Numbered from the stretch's first letter, positions 53,216 through 62,473 are shown. The stretch is DNA of 64,000 nucleotides from Parapedobacter pyrenivorans_A (GCF_041925275.1 NZ_JBHEUZ010000002.1:458991-522990); one strand, 5' to 3'. Translations and numbers: made by a program. Notes: a model not told the origin generated them from the letters alone.

Positions 53216-53526
53216 TATGCATGCTCACTCCTGTTGTCAATAAAGGTAACTAACTCGAGACGATTAGGTTCGGTGATTCGATAGATTAAGGAAGTTTGCT
53301 TTGATATAACGCACTTACGCAGTCCTTTTTTCTTCTGCGAAGAGGGACAAAGATGTTTATGTTTTATCAAAAGGGATAATAAACGCTCTACCTCAATGAT
53401 GAAATTGTTTACTTCTCGTATAGTCCAATGGTCGAGCAGATAGTTAATAATCTCCAAATAGCGAGATTCAGCTTCTAATGACCAGTATATTTGGAGGTCT
53501 TCAGCCACGAGAAGAAAGCAATGCAT
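53212..53526 (-). CDS. RelE/ParE family toxin
   Basis: 104 residues (ATG), or 98 from a GTG at 53508, which would fit the family's usual short N-terminus better. IYWSLEAESRYLEIINYLLDHW is the ParE helical hairpin; the C-terminal strands read VISKQTSLIYRITEPNRLELVTFIDNRS. These toxins act on gyrase (ParE) or ribosome-bound mRNA (RelE); ParE-like is more probable. It overlaps the end of the antitoxin gene by 26 bases. Confidence 0.85.
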   Translation of the reverse strand: MHCFLLVAEDLQIYWSLEAESRYLEIINYLLDHWTIREVNNFIIEVERLLSLLIKHKHLCPSSQKKKGLRKCVISKQTSLIYRITEPNRLELVTFIDNRSEHAY

Positions 53527-53755
53527 TAATCTTGCTTACCACTTCGTCATGGCGGCTTGCAGCTCCTTCATTTAACTGTTGTATACCACGATCTACCGAT
53601 TTCTTGTCCTGTTCGGATAGCTCATCCCACCAATCCGCTTTTGTAGTAGCCATACTTTTGAAAATGTCTTCCACGTATTGTAAAACAGATCGGTCTTCGG
53701 TTTCTACGACCAATCGATGCAAACTATTTTTCAATTCGGCTATTGTAGCGGCCAT
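53501..53755 (-). CDS. Antitoxin partner of the ParE/RelE toxin
   Basis: 84 residues, small and rich in charged residues: IAELKNSLHRLVVETEDRSVLQYVEDIFK and WWDELSEQDKKSVDRGIQQL. The order antitoxin then overlapping toxin is that of a type II pair. It has no obvious DNA-binding motif in the N-terminal part; it belongs to the addiction-module group with a helical toxin-wrapping part. Confidence 0.8.
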   Translation of the reverse strand: MAATIAELKNSLHRLVVETEDRSVLQYVEDIFKSMATTKADWWDELSEQDKKSVDRGIQQLNEGAASRHDEVVSKINALLSSRG

Positions 53756-53782
53756 AATTTATGTCCATTGAATGAATACATA

Positions 53783-53814
53783 CAAATATAAACTTTTTGT
53801 CTAATAGGTGCAAA
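53783..53814 (-). promoter_or_regulatory. Promoter of the toxin-antitoxin pair
   Basis: On the minus strand TTTG (53811-53814), 20 bases, TATATTTG (53783-53790): an exact Bacteroidota consensus promoter 28 bases before the antitoxin start. Confidence 0.7.
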
Positions 53815-53960
53815 CCTGCACAAACTCCCGTCAAAACGGAGTGCCATTGGCAATGGTGATTGATTAAATAGGTTGTTGCTACATTTAGGGACGTTACCCG
53901 AGGCAAATACTACACATTCGTGCCCTTTACACTTAGTCCCCTAAACGTTAGGTTTGATGT

Positions 53961-54572
53961 ATGAAAAACACACACTTACTAACCACATGCGCAGGTGCCA
54001 TCGCCATGACCTTGGCAGCTTGCATGGGCGGATCAGATGCGCATTCCGTTCACGATGAAACTGCCATTTACAACACCGGTTTACCCGCAGGCATTCCCGA
54101 TTCGGCGTGGGTACCCGTGGCCGAGGCCCGGCAAATGGTAGCCAACTACGCCCCGCGGGCCGGCTATGTAGACCGAAACGGCCAGCAGCTGCTCAATACC
54201 CGTTGTGTATGGATACCCCTGGAATACCTCGAAGGCATGATGGGCCGGTTGCAGCAGGAAGGGGGCGATGGGTTGCGCATCTATTTAGCCGCGTACGACA
54301 GCACCTACCATGAAGCGGCACGTACGGAGCATTTACCCCCTGAGGCCTGGTGGGGCTACAATACGGTACTCTTTACTTCCACGCGCGACAGTGTGGCCAA
54401 CGGCCAGCATTTCCACCGCGATTATTTTACCAATACGGCCACCCCCGACGGTATGGCATCGTCTTCCGGCGGATTTATCGTGGCCATGGAGCCGGTGAAC
54501 CGCGGTGGCATATGCCCTCCGCCCGATAAGTGCAAAGACAAGGGCGCGCTGCTGTTGGGCGACGACGAGTAA
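53961..54572 (+). CDS. Hypothetical lipoprotein
   Basis: 203 residues. Signal with lipobox Cys21 (MTLAACMGGSD). The remainder (PDSAWVPVAEARQMVANYAPRAGYVD, RIYLAAYDSTYHEA, GGICPPPDKC) belongs to no family I can name. A -7-like box TAGGTTTG (53949-53956) ends only four bases before the ATG, so the mRNA may be leaderless. The Crp-like gene follows after 28 bases and may be in the same unit. Confidence 0.7.
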   Translation: MKNTHLLTTCAGAIAMTLAACMGGSDAHSVHDETAIYNTGLPAGIPDSAWVPVAEARQMVANYAPRAGYVDRNGQQLLNTRCVWIPLEYLEGMMGRLQQEGGDGLRIYLAAYDSTYHEAARTEHLPPEAWWGYNTVLFTSTRDSVANGQHFHRDYFTNTATPDGMASSSGGFIVAMEPVNRGGICPPPDKCKDKGALLLGDDE

Positions 54573-54600
54573 CGTAACCGGGTAACCCTTAAATCGGACA

Positions 54601-55176
54601 ATGGTTGACGCGTTCCTTTTCTATTGGAAGCAGTATACCCCGTTGGATGGCAGGCACCGGCAATGGCTGCATCAACACGGGGTGTCATTGTCGCATGTTC
54701 CGCAGGGGTGGACACTCCACAGCGAAGGAGCGCGCAACCATTATCTGTTTTTTGTAGCCAAGGGGTTGCTCGCTGGCGTGAGCTGGGATGCCGATGCACG
54801 GCGCCGTATCCATATGCTGGCACCTCCCGGGCACAACCTGATGGGTACACGTAATTTCTATACAGACAAACAGGTGCCCTATGACATCGTGGCGTTGCGG
54901 GCCAGTGCCGTATTGCGCCTACCCGTAGATGCGCTCAAATCCCTGAAAGAGCAGGATACAGCCGTAGCCGAACTGGTTGCGGTGCTCCGCGAGAAACAGC
55001 TTAAACAACACCTATTACACAATGCCATACTACAGATACACCGCGAAGGCGATCGCTACCGCACATTCGAACGTTATTTCCACGAGTGGACCGGCCAGCT
55101 CACCCTACAGGAAATGGCCGAATACCTGGCGATGTCCGTAGCGTCCGTCAAGCGGGCGAGACGCGGGAATATCTAA
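54601..55176 (+). CDS. Crp/Fnr-family transcription regulator
   Basis: 191 residues. Cyclic-nucleotide-binding-like jelly-roll (about 25-120: LSHVPQGWTLHSEGARNHYLFFVAKGLLAGVSWDAD), a long helix (KQLKQHLLHNAILQIHREGDRYRTF) and an HTH at the end (LTLQEMAEYLAMSVASVKRARR). The phosphate-binding cassette of true cAMP proteins is not evident, so another ligand or none is likely. The HTH wing is short. Confidence 0.85.
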   Translation: MVDAFLFYWKQYTPLDGRHRQWLHQHGVSLSHVPQGWTLHSEGARNHYLFFVAKGLLAGVSWDADARRRIHMLAPPGHNLMGTRNFYTDKQVPYDIVALRASAVLRLPVDALKSLKEQDTAVAELVAVLREKQLKQHLLHNAILQIHREGDRYRTFERYFHEWTGQLTLQEMAEYLAMSVASVKRARRGNI

Positions 55177-55216
55177 TCCGAAAGAGGCGCTGTAGAGCTC
55201 GTTAAGGGCGGCAGCT

Positions 55217-55678
55217 ATGTCTACTTTTGGAACCATGAGACGCTTTTTAACCTATACGTCAATCCCTTCACTGCTTATCGGCTGCTTGCTACTTTGGCGG
55301 GGCATCCACGACGTGTGGTTTATCGACGAAACACGGGTGCAATGGGAAGGGCAGACACTGCCCCAACGCTGGAAGGAAACCTTACTGTGGGTGCACCTTG
55401 GCATGCAGGTTAGCATCGGCACCGGACTTTGGGCAAGCGCTTTTTGGCGACCGCTCCGGCCCTATGCCTTGGGGGGTGCAACGCTATTGTTTGCCATGTA
55501 TACGGTATATAGCGAGCTAGCGTTACTCGAACGCCTACCGCGCAAGCCGTGTGCCTGCATTGGCTGGTGGGAGGGTAGCACCTGGCCGTGGCTGGTAGGC
55601 GCCAATGCGCTGTTGTTTTTGATTACGGTAACGCTAATCATAAAAACAGTTTCGGAAAGGAGGGGTGCGATGACTTAG
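55217..55678 (+). CDS. MauE/DoxX-like membrane protein
   Basis: 153 residues with four hydrophobic helices. The CACIGWWEGSTWPWLVGAN part resembles the conserved CxCxG...W...N segment of MauE-like proteins, which serve disulfide or thioredoxin-like systems in the membrane. A second ATG at 55235 (MRRFLTY) is an alternative start. Likely partner to a TlpA-type protein such as the one encoded at 60.8-62.2 kb. Confidence 0.65.
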   Translation: MSTFGTMRRFLTYTSIPSLLIGCLLLWRGIHDVWFIDETRVQWEGQTLPQRWKETLLWVHLGMQVSIGTGLWASAFWRPLRPYALGGATLLFAMYTVYSELALLERLPRKPCACIGWWEGSTWPWLVGANALLFLITVTLIIKTVSERRGAMT

Positions 55679-55792
55679 GTAACGACCTGCATGAACCAAG
55701 GGGTGGCTCTTTGGAGAATGCCCCGGACAACGGGATGCCGGGAAAACCAGAAGAACCGAAATTCAAATTTTTTAGCATAAAAACTTACAGTT

Positions 55793-56095
55793 ATGCGCAA
55801 GTACTTAGTTTTAGGTTTATTGAGTGTCTTTACCTTGATTGGTGGCACGGCAATGGCGGCTGGTTTGTTGGTGAAGGCATCCATGGATTTTTACTACACC
55901 GGCCCCGCCGATGAACCCGATAAATTCTTCGAAGAGGAGTATTGGGAAGAAGGGGTTTCCGACTTGTGTACGGGGACTGCTAACGTCCCATGCCATCTAA
56001 CCGAAACGGATCGGCCAGCGTTGATTAACCGACTTGCTTCATACGGTGGAAATGAAGGATTGTTGATAACGGCGGCGGGAAAGCGTTCGTATTGA
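55793..56095 (+). CDS. Small exported protein (DUF6520-like)
   Basis: 100 residues with a clear signal peptide (LVLGLLSVFTLIGGTAMAAG). The mature part carries two Cys (LCTGTANVPCHLT), acidic stretches (FFEEEYWEEG) and no other known motif. It resembles the DUF6520 group of small secreted proteins of Bacteroidota, often next to MauE-like genes, as here. Function unknown. Confidence 0.6.
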   Translation: MRKYLVLGLLSVFTLIGGTAMAAGLLVKASMDFYYTGPADEPDKFFEEEYWEEGVSDLCTGTANVPCHLTETDRPALINRLASYGGNEGLLITAAGKRSY

Positions 56096-56150
56096 TACGT
56101 GTACATCCCAGTTTAATATCAAACCGGGAATTTTCTTGAGAATGAACAGA

Positions 56151-56180
56151 ACGGGAGGCGGGATGACCGCCCCCCGTATT
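56151..56180. terminator. Hairpin between converging genes
   Basis: ACGGGAGGCGG and CCGCCCCCCGT pair with one mismatch around a five-base loop, followed by TATTTTC on the plus strand. It separates the small exported protein from the susD gene on the other strand. Confidence 0.7.
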
Positions 56181-56181
56181 T

Positions 56182-57555
56182 TCATTGCCGTGGATTTTGC
56201 GCTATCCCAGCTTGCTCCACGACGTCGTCGGGTATCAATAGCGCATACCGGAGATCGCCGGGTGGCAAGTGGTGGGATTGTCCGTCGATTTCTCGCGTCA
56301 ACGTGATTCCTGCGCCTTCCTTGTTCAGGCGCTTTACGTCTATCCAACGTAACCCACGGAAAGGCAATTCGCGTCGCCGCTCGTCAAGTACCAATGACAG
56401 CACTTCCTGTGGTGATTGTGCTGTCATCGGAACGAACTCGTCCGCGCGGATACGGTGCGCCAGTAGGTGGTTTACGTCGGCCATCGCACTAGTCACGTCA
56501 CCTGCTCGGGCAGCGCATTCCGCGCGGATAAGCAACGCTTCACTTACGGACAGGCCGGCAAATAGGCTCGGTCCGCCTGAGTACTGTCCATTGAGCGTGA
56601 AAGTACCTGGCTCGATTTCCCGAAACAGGATTTCTTTTCGCAGGTCTTCCGTATCGTAAAGATTTATTAACTCTGGCGCAATCTGCATTGTGCCAGGCAA
56701 AAGATGCGGATAGTTTTGGTACGTTGCATGCAGGATGTTTTCAGGGTTGAGGTCCGTGATAGGGGTAGGTGATGTCGGAGAAAGGTTATTGAAATCCATC
56801 AGTTCGCTATGAAGCTGCAAGCACGAATCGGCATAAGTGAATGCCTGTGGGTATTGACGCATAGAAAGGTATACGCGTGCTAATAAACCATAAGCGGCAG
56901 GCTTACTGACGCGATAGCAGTTGATGGAGGCCATCGGAAGCAGGGAAATGCTTTTATGCAGGTCTTTCAGTATTTGGTTGTAAGTGTCCAATAAGGTAGA
57001 CCGGCTGCTTGACTGGGTGAAGTCTGCTTCCAAACGTAAGGGGATACCCAATTCCTGTGCGGCAGTATTTGCATCGAATGCCTGTGCCCATATTGAAGCA
57101 ATGTTAAGGAAACGCATGGCCCGGAGCACGAGCGCTTGCCCCTTGACATAGTTCCATTCGGCGACATTCGTTGCCGAACGCGGGATATTGGGTAATGCAT
57201 CGAGGACTGTGTTGCACCAATAAATCATCTGGTATTGGGTGGCCCAATCATTGGACCCCGTGATAAGGTTGGGAAACGTAGGGCCTGGATTCCATGTATA
57301 TTGGTGCCGATAATCTTCGCGTAGCGCAACATAGACGGCATCCGGCAACAGGTAGTCCGTGCTGCTGCTTTCGCCGGCGGGGCTGAATCCCTGGTTCATG
57401 ACGGAATGGTAATCCAGCAATGCCTGGACATGCTCTACTTTGTCGGGCAAAACGAATGCCTTGTCAGATTTCTCGTCCAAAAACTGTTCACAAGATGTAA
57501 ATGCGACAATCAGAAGTGGGCAGGAGAGGTAACGTAAGGTGAATTTGATGGTCAT
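56182..57555 (-). CDS. susD: RagB/SusD family lipoprotein (TlpA-locus type)
   Basis: 457 residues; lipobox in LLIVAFTSCEQFLDEKSDKAFVLPDKVEHVQALLD. SusD marks: NYVKGQALVLRAMRFLNIASIWAQAFD and LDERRRELPFRGLRWIDVKRLNKEG. The N-terminus with FLDEKSDK and the short length fit the SusD subgroup that accompanies ERATGSF-type SusC. It follows susC by 11 bases on the minus strand and ends the operon. Confidence 0.93.
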   Translation of the reverse strand: MTIKFTLRYLSCPLLIVAFTSCEQFLDEKSDKAFVLPDKVEHVQALLDYHSVMNQGFSPAGESSSTDYLLPDAVYVALREDYRHQYTWNPGPTFPNLITGSNDWATQYQMIYWCNTVLDALPNIPRSATNVAEWNYVKGQALVLRAMRFLNIASIWAQAFDANTAAQELGIPLRLEADFTQSSSRSTLLDTYNQILKDLHKSISLLPMASINCYRVSKPAAYGLLARVYLSMRQYPQAFTYADSCLQLHSELMDFNNLSPTSPTPITDLNPENILHATYQNYPHLLPGTMQIAPELINLYDTEDLRKEILFREIEPGTFTLNGQYSGGPSLFAGLSVSEALLIRAECAARAGDVTSAMADVNHLLAHRIRADEFVPMTAQSPQEVLSLVLDERRRELPFRGLRWIDVKRLNKEGAGITLTREIDGQSHHLPPGDLRYALLIPDDVVEQAGIAQNPRQ

Positions 57556-57566
57556 GTTGTTTTTGA

Positions 57567-60500
57567 TTAGAAGTCAACGGTAATGCCTAAACTGTAGCTA
57601 CGGGGCGTGGGAATGGCGGAAGGTGCGGCGAAATCGGGGTCAATGCCAGCACCGTTAGCACACCATAGCAGACCTAGATTCGTGGCGTTGGCGAAGAGTT
57701 GCAATTTTTTGAAAGGTAACGCAGGGATATTTGCTTGGCTGAATTGATATGCTAGCCGGACAAACTGAAGACGGATATGGCTACCGTTTTCCATGAGTAT
57801 CTCTGACCGGCCGTAGAAACTGTCGCGTTGCGAAACTGCGGGATAGACCAACGATGGTACATTGGTGTTCAATTCGTCACCGGGTTGCTGCCAGCGCTGT
57901 GCAAAATCACCATGCTGACTGTTGCCGCCATTATATAGATCATAGTACGAAATGCTGCTCCGCCGGAACGCATAGCCGAGCCGGAAATTAACGGCAGCAT
58001 GGATGCTGAAATTACGGTAAGAGAACGTGTTGCCTAGATTGCCAAACCATGTCGGTATTGCTGAACCAAAATAGACCAAATCGTCTACGGTGAGGCTACT
58101 GCTTGTGATAGCCCGGTAATCTTCGCTGATTTCGCCATCAACAAAACCCCTCGGGTTGCCCGTTTCTGGCGAAAGGCCAGCCCATCGGTATGCATAAAGT
58201 CCGTTGGCCGAACGTCCGGGAACACTAGTATTTCCTTGCGTCCCAAAGCGCTGTCCAACAATTGAGGAGGCCCTGTTTAGGAAATTGTTGTGAGTAACTT
58301 TATTGTCGGCGTAGCTCAGATTGAGTAGGCTCTCCCAGCGTAGCGTGCCGATGAGGTTCCTGCTCGTAAGGGAAAGATCTATTCCCTGAGCCGACAATTC
58401 GCCGACGTTTCGTGTAATGCTTGCTCCTACCCCTCCGGTGTAATCAAGTTCCGACGGGCCAAAAAGGTCGTACGCATTTTTCCGGAAGTATTCCAAGGTA
58501 CCGCGAAGTCTGGCGCCCTTTGTTTCAACATCAATGCCCACATTGAACATCCGTGTTGTCTCCCACCGTAGTTCTGGATTGGCGAATTGCCCTATATACG
58601 CATAAGGTGTATTCGTGCGATTGTTGGTGTTGCTGAAGTACGCCAGCGTGGTCACTGCTACCATGGCCGGATTAATGTTGCCCGATGCGCCGTAAGTTGC
58701 CCGCAGACGTAGCACTGGGATTAATTCACTGTTGTAAAAAGGTTCATCTGACGCGTTCCAGAGGCCACCGACCGACCAAAACAGGTTCCATTGATCGTTA
58801 GTGCGAAGGCCAAATAAGTTGGAAGCGTCACGCCGGACGCTCATGGAAACGCCGTATCGGTCGTTATATTGGTAGGCGCCATTGGCAAAAAATGAGAGGA
58901 ATCGCGTCACCGACTCGCGAAAATAGCGATTATCCGGAATAGGTGCCCGTTGGCCGGTGGCCGAAATAGGATAGAGACCTTTCAAGTCGACGGCCTGGAA
59001 TGTTAAAACATCGGAATCGTATCCATATGTTCGGTAGGCCGACTGCGTATTTGCTACGTGTCTAGCTTCTGCAGCAACCAATGCGTCTACCCGATGCCGA
59101 CGCCAAGACTGTTGCAGTATGGCCTGTACACGCAGCTGATGGGCTTGAAGCACCGCTTCCGAGCGGTCAAGGATATCGCCGTAAGGTACTTCCAAGACTA
59201 AGTTGCCATTGTCTACACGTGTATAACGGTTGATGAGGTCGCGTGTAAAAAAGCTGCCCACACCCGATTGCTCCCATCCGGTGGCCTGCTGCTTTTCGTA
59301 CTGATAATAAGCCGCTAAATTGAACGAAGGAAAAATTTGCTGTGAAATGTGGGTGTTAATCAGCATATCAGCGACGCTTGAATGGTTGTCGATATGCTGA
59401 TAATCCTCCAACGGAACATATGACCAATCGAGAAATTGGCCGGTTGCCGCGACCTCCTCCAGGTAAGATTGGCGGTAGGTTTTGATGATTGCCAATGGAT
59501 TTCCTTCCTCGTCTGCGAAGCGGGCGTAGGGATAGAGCGATGTGCGCATAACGATGCTTTCATAGGCAGGACGACCTTCCTGCGAATTTTTTTGGGTGTA
59601 CATCAGATCATAACCCAATGTGGTGGTTGGGGTTGGGCGAAACGTCAATCCAGTCTTCAGGTTAAACCTGCCCAGTGATGCGGCCAATGCGGTTTGGTTC
59701 CGGTCATATCCGGCCAAGGCCTGCCATCCGAGTCGTGTATTTCCGCTACTTATCGAAAGGGCGTGCTGATGATGGCTTGCATGTTGATAGAGGTAGTTGT
59801 CGAAATCCTTGCGGACGTCTTGTTTACGTAATGATGCAATTTCCCGGTCTATGGAGGCTTGGTCTGCGGCGTTGGCAGTCTCGCGTTTCCGTAGCAGTTC
59901 TACCACGGGCGTGACGGGCCATTTGAGCACGTGGTTGAACGTTGCGTTGTAGAACCCGCGGTTGTATAGGTCTTGCTCCACATCAATGAAGTCTGAACTA
60001 CTCATCTGCGGTTGGTAGAATAGGTCTGGCTTTTTGCTGAACGAAGCATTCGACTGGAATTGGATGCGCAGTGGCTGGTCGGATTTCGCTTTTTTCGTGG
60101 TGATGACAATAACTCCGTTTGCCGCGCGTGCTCCCCAAATGGAAGCGGCTGCTGCATCTTTTAGCACGGTGACGCTGGCCACATCGTTCGGATTGATGTT
60201 GCTGATATCACCTTCATAAGGGAAGTTGTCGAGTACCACCAGAGGAGCCGTAGGACCACTGAATGTACCGACACCCCGTATGATAGGTTGCTCATTGTAT
60301 CCGTTGCGATTGACCACGTAGCCGCCAATAAGCGATTCGAGGCGGCTGGTAATGTCAGGGCTAACTTGCAGAGCCAATTGTTTTTCGGTGGCTAGGGCGA
60401 AGGAGCCGGTAGCCCGCTCGCGTGGAATTTCTTGGATTCCGGTGGAGACAACGACTTCGTCCAGCATCGTATGCAGCGGAACCAGTGCAATTCGAACGGT

Positions 60501-60764
60501 ATCGAACACGGTTTGTACCGTTGTCTGTGTTGGCTGATAGCTGAGGTGCTGGATATGTAATGTCGTGTTGTTCGGCAGCATATCTATTCGAAACCAGCCT
60601 TTTCCGTCCGTAGTGGTTTTGGAGGTGGCGCTTGTGTGGACGGTTGCACCGGAAACGGGAAGGAGTGTTTCAGCATCGGTTACAAAGCCTATAACCTGGT
60701 GTTGCGAAAAGCAGGTTGTTGAAGATACAAGCAGTAATATGATTTTGATAATGAGTGTTTTCAT
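57567..60764 (-). CDS. susC: SusC/RagA TonB-dependent transporter, ERATGSF subclass
   Basis: 1065 residues: signal peptide (to TTCFSQ), carboxypeptidase-D-like domain (VIGFVTDAETLLPVSGATVH), the variant box VVVSTGIQEIPRERATGSFA in place of VVVGYGTQKK, the plug (VLKDAAAASIWGARAANGVIVITTKK) and the barrel ending SLGITVDF. This subclass usually travels with TlpA-like and peptidase genes, so its cargo may be peptides or thiol compounds and not glycans; that is inference. No STN domain. Start overlaps the TlpA stop by four bases. Confidence 0.93.
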   Translation of the reverse strand: MKTLIIKIILLLVSSTTCFSQHQVIGFVTDAETLLPVSGATVHTSATSKTTTDGKGWFRIDMLPNNTTLHIQHLSYQPTQTTVQTVFDTVRIALVPLHTMLDEVVVSTGIQEIPRERATGSFALATEKQLALQVSPDITSRLESLIGGYVVNRNGYNEQPIIRGVGTFSGPTAPLVVLDNFPYEGDISNINPNDVASVTVLKDAAAASIWGARAANGVIVITTKKAKSDQPLRIQFQSNASFSKKPDLFYQPQMSSSDFIDVEQDLYNRGFYNATFNHVLKWPVTPVVELLRKRETANAADQASIDREIASLRKQDVRKDFDNYLYQHASHHQHALSISSGNTRLGWQALAGYDRNQTALAASLGRFNLKTGLTFRPTPTTTLGYDLMYTQKNSQEGRPAYESIVMRTSLYPYARFADEEGNPLAIIKTYRQSYLEEVAATGQFLDWSYVPLEDYQHIDNHSSVADMLINTHISQQIFPSFNLAAYYQYEKQQATGWEQSGVGSFFTRDLINRYTRVDNGNLVLEVPYGDILDRSEAVLQAHQLRVQAILQQSWRRHRVDALVAAEARHVANTQSAYRTYGYDSDVLTFQAVDLKGLYPISATGQRAPIPDNRYFRESVTRFLSFFANGAYQYNDRYGVSMSVRRDASNLFGLRTNDQWNLFWSVGGLWNASDEPFYNSELIPVLRLRATYGASGNINPAMVAVTTLAYFSNTNNRTNTPYAYIGQFANPELRWETTRMFNVGIDVETKGARLRGTLEYFRKNAYDLFGPSELDYTGGVGASITRNVGELSAQGIDLSLTSRNLIGTLRWESLLNLSYADNKVTHNNFLNRASSIVGQRFGTQGNTSVPGRSANGLYAYRWAGLSPETGNPRGFVDGEISEDYRAITSSSLTVDDLVYFGSAIPTWFGNLGNTFSYRNFSIHAAVNFRLGYAFRRSSISYYDLYNGGNSQHGDFAQRWQQPGDELNTNVPSLVYPAVSQRDSFYGRSEILMENGSHIRLQFVRLAYQFSQANIPALPFKKLQLFANATNLGLLWCANGAGIDPDFAAPSAIPTPRSYSLGITVDF

Positions 60765-62230
60765 TGGATATCGGATTGGAAGATTGGCATGGTTTTGTCT
60801 GAAATGACGAGCATAGGAAGCGTACGATTAGCCTGTTTGATGTCAAGGTTATATAATCGCAACGCCTGTCGTAGCAAATCAATATCATGTACGCGATAAA
60901 TGGAGGTGTCGAGCATGCCCGTGTAGCCGCTTTCGTCTACAAGCACCGCTGCTCGCTCTTCTCGTCCCGTTGCGTTATTCCATAGGTTAAGCAGCATACG
61001 CATTGTTGCTTTTCGCTGACTGTCCGATTTATGGGGCGGGCCTGTGTCGTTTGCGCCCCGGATAATAACATAACATGGTACGTTGCGCAGCACAATGCGG
61101 CCATGGTACCCCGTTAAGTGATTCAGGTCGTCCATCAATATACTGTCTAAACCCCGTGTGCTGATACGCGGAACTATCCGTTCATAGGTGTGGAACTCGT
61201 GGAGCGCGGATGTGTCCGTCGCCTCTATGATACATCGATTATCGGTAAAATCGTGCCCGTCATGCTGAAATAGCTTCGAAGCCGCAAGTTTATAGAGTTC
61301 GATGACTCGGTAGTTGCTAGCCGTAAACCCTTCCGAGTAATCGCCCTGTTGGTGATAGCCAGCTTTGGCGGGCAAGCCTGCATCATAACCTTTGCGAAAA
61401 AGCATGTAAGATGCTACACGTTTAGAATCGGTTTGTGGATGCAAGAAGTAAGGTGGGTCGGTCAGGATGTCGCGTTTGAGCGCGACATCTGCCCGGCCGG
61501 AAAGCATTTCCTTAATAGCCTCCTGTGTGATTTCTTCCCCGCTTGTCATAGCCATGACTGTGCCGTTCGTACCAATCCATACATAGTGAGGAACGACACG
61601 GTAGGGAAAATACGCGTACAAGGTTTGCTGATCTACTAAGCACGGCAGGTTGGTGGGGATTGGATTTTTTTTCATGCGCTGGGTAACCTGTGAGGCTGGC
61701 TGTCGGTTTGACAGCACAATTTGCAGATGGTTTTCAAATTTGAATTGCAGATTGGACAGTTTCGGAAATGCCTTGATACATGGTATACATGCAGTGTTCC
61801 AAAAATCTAAAACCACAAGTTTTCCCCGATAATCATTAAGCGTAATGGTTTCGTTTCCGTCCGGATGATTAATGACTTGCAATGGCAAATGCCACAGCGC
61901 TTCGGGGATGGTGTCGCCGATTTGCAGGGCAGTGATTGTGGTATCGGCGACGGCCGGTCCGGTTGTGGGCTGTGATTGCCACTCAGGATAAGCATCCAAT
62001 CCGCGTGGGCGTACTTGGGCGTAGGTGAGCGAAACGGCGCAACACGCCGTCAGTAGGCAAAACCATAGCCCGGGTGCGCGGCCCGACCCAAAGAGGGCCG
62101 GGGCCTGCGCGCGGGCATACAAACACATGCTCGTTAATACAGCTAATAGCTTGAAGGATGCTTTTTTAGGGAATGTAAATCTACGAATATTTTGGACGTA
62201 ACAATCCCGTAAGCGTAAAATTCGCTTCAT
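60761..62230 (-). CDS. TlpA-like thioredoxin-fold protein with doubled signal region
   Basis: 489 residues. Thioredoxin-like domain at about 105-250 with LVVLDFWNTACIPC (redox Cys148/Cys151) and a cis-Pro in VPHYVWIG. The long C-terminal part (250-489) is not recognised. The N-terminus is odd: a signal-like segment at about 26-43 (LLAVLTSMCLYARAQA) is followed by a second at about 54-72 (GLWFCLLTACCAVSLTYAQ), and the DNA between them is GC-rich with two hairpins. An inserted element or a duplication is likely. First gene of the operon. Confidence 0.85.
   Translation of the reverse strand: MKRILRLRDCYVQNIRRFTFPKKASFKLLAVLTSMCLYARAQAPALFGSGRAPGLWFCLLTACCAVSLTYAQVRPRGLDAYPEWQSQPTTGPAVADTTITALQIGDTIPEALWHLPLQVINHPDGNETITLNDYRGKLVVLDFWNTACIPCIKAFPKLSNLQFKFENHLQIVLSNRQPASQVTQRMKKNPIPTNLPCLVDQQTLYAYFPYRVVPHYVWIGTNGTVMAMTSGEEITQEAIKEMLSGRADVALKRDILTDPPYFLHPQTDSKRVASYMLFRKGYDAGLPAKAGYHQQGDYSEGFTASNYRVIELYKLAASKLFQHDGHDFTDNRCIIEATDTSALHEFHTYERIVPRISTRGLDSILMDDLNHLTGYHGRIVLRNVPCYVIIRGANDTGPPHKSDSQRKATMRMLLNLWNNATGREERAAVLVDESGYTGMLDTSIYRVHDIDLLRQALRLYNLDIKQANRTLPMLVISDKTMPIFQSDIQ
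62034..62100. repeat. GC-rich double hairpin inside the TlpA-like gene
   Basis: Two perfect inverted repeats: ACGGCG-CAACA-CGCCGT (62034-62050) and CGGCCC-10 bases-GGGCCG (62079-62100). They lie in the stretch that encodes the second signal-like segment and its Gly/Arg/Pro linker. It looks like a REP-type palindromic unit that keeps the reading frame. Confidence 0.6.
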
Positions 62231-62386
62231 TTTCGTTGGTTTTTAATGGTTTAAGAAATAACTTTTAGCTAACCTTCAAGCCGCGGCGGTAAGAAAGCCG
62301 TTGTTTAGTTTGCAGAAACAGGAAAAAGCAGCTACTTTTAGCGTTGAGAATACAATCCGAAAGCAGGCTGCTCCCTGCCCCTGAAA

Positions 62387-62473
62387 ATGATTTTTCCTGT
62401 GGCATGGGGTTGGCTTTGGGCCGCGTTTTGCGTGGCCTATGTTTTCGGGCTAGCTATTCGGGGTTTTTTATGA
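62387..62473 (+). CDS. Possible 28-residue hydrophobic peptide
   Basis: Reads MIFPVAWGWLWAAFCVAYVF then GLAIRGFL: a single Trp-rich membrane helix. Its stop overlaps a following tiny frame (ATGA). No firm ribosome binding site; it may be chance. Confidence 0.22.
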   Translation: MIFPVAWGWLWAAFCVAYVFGLAIRGFL

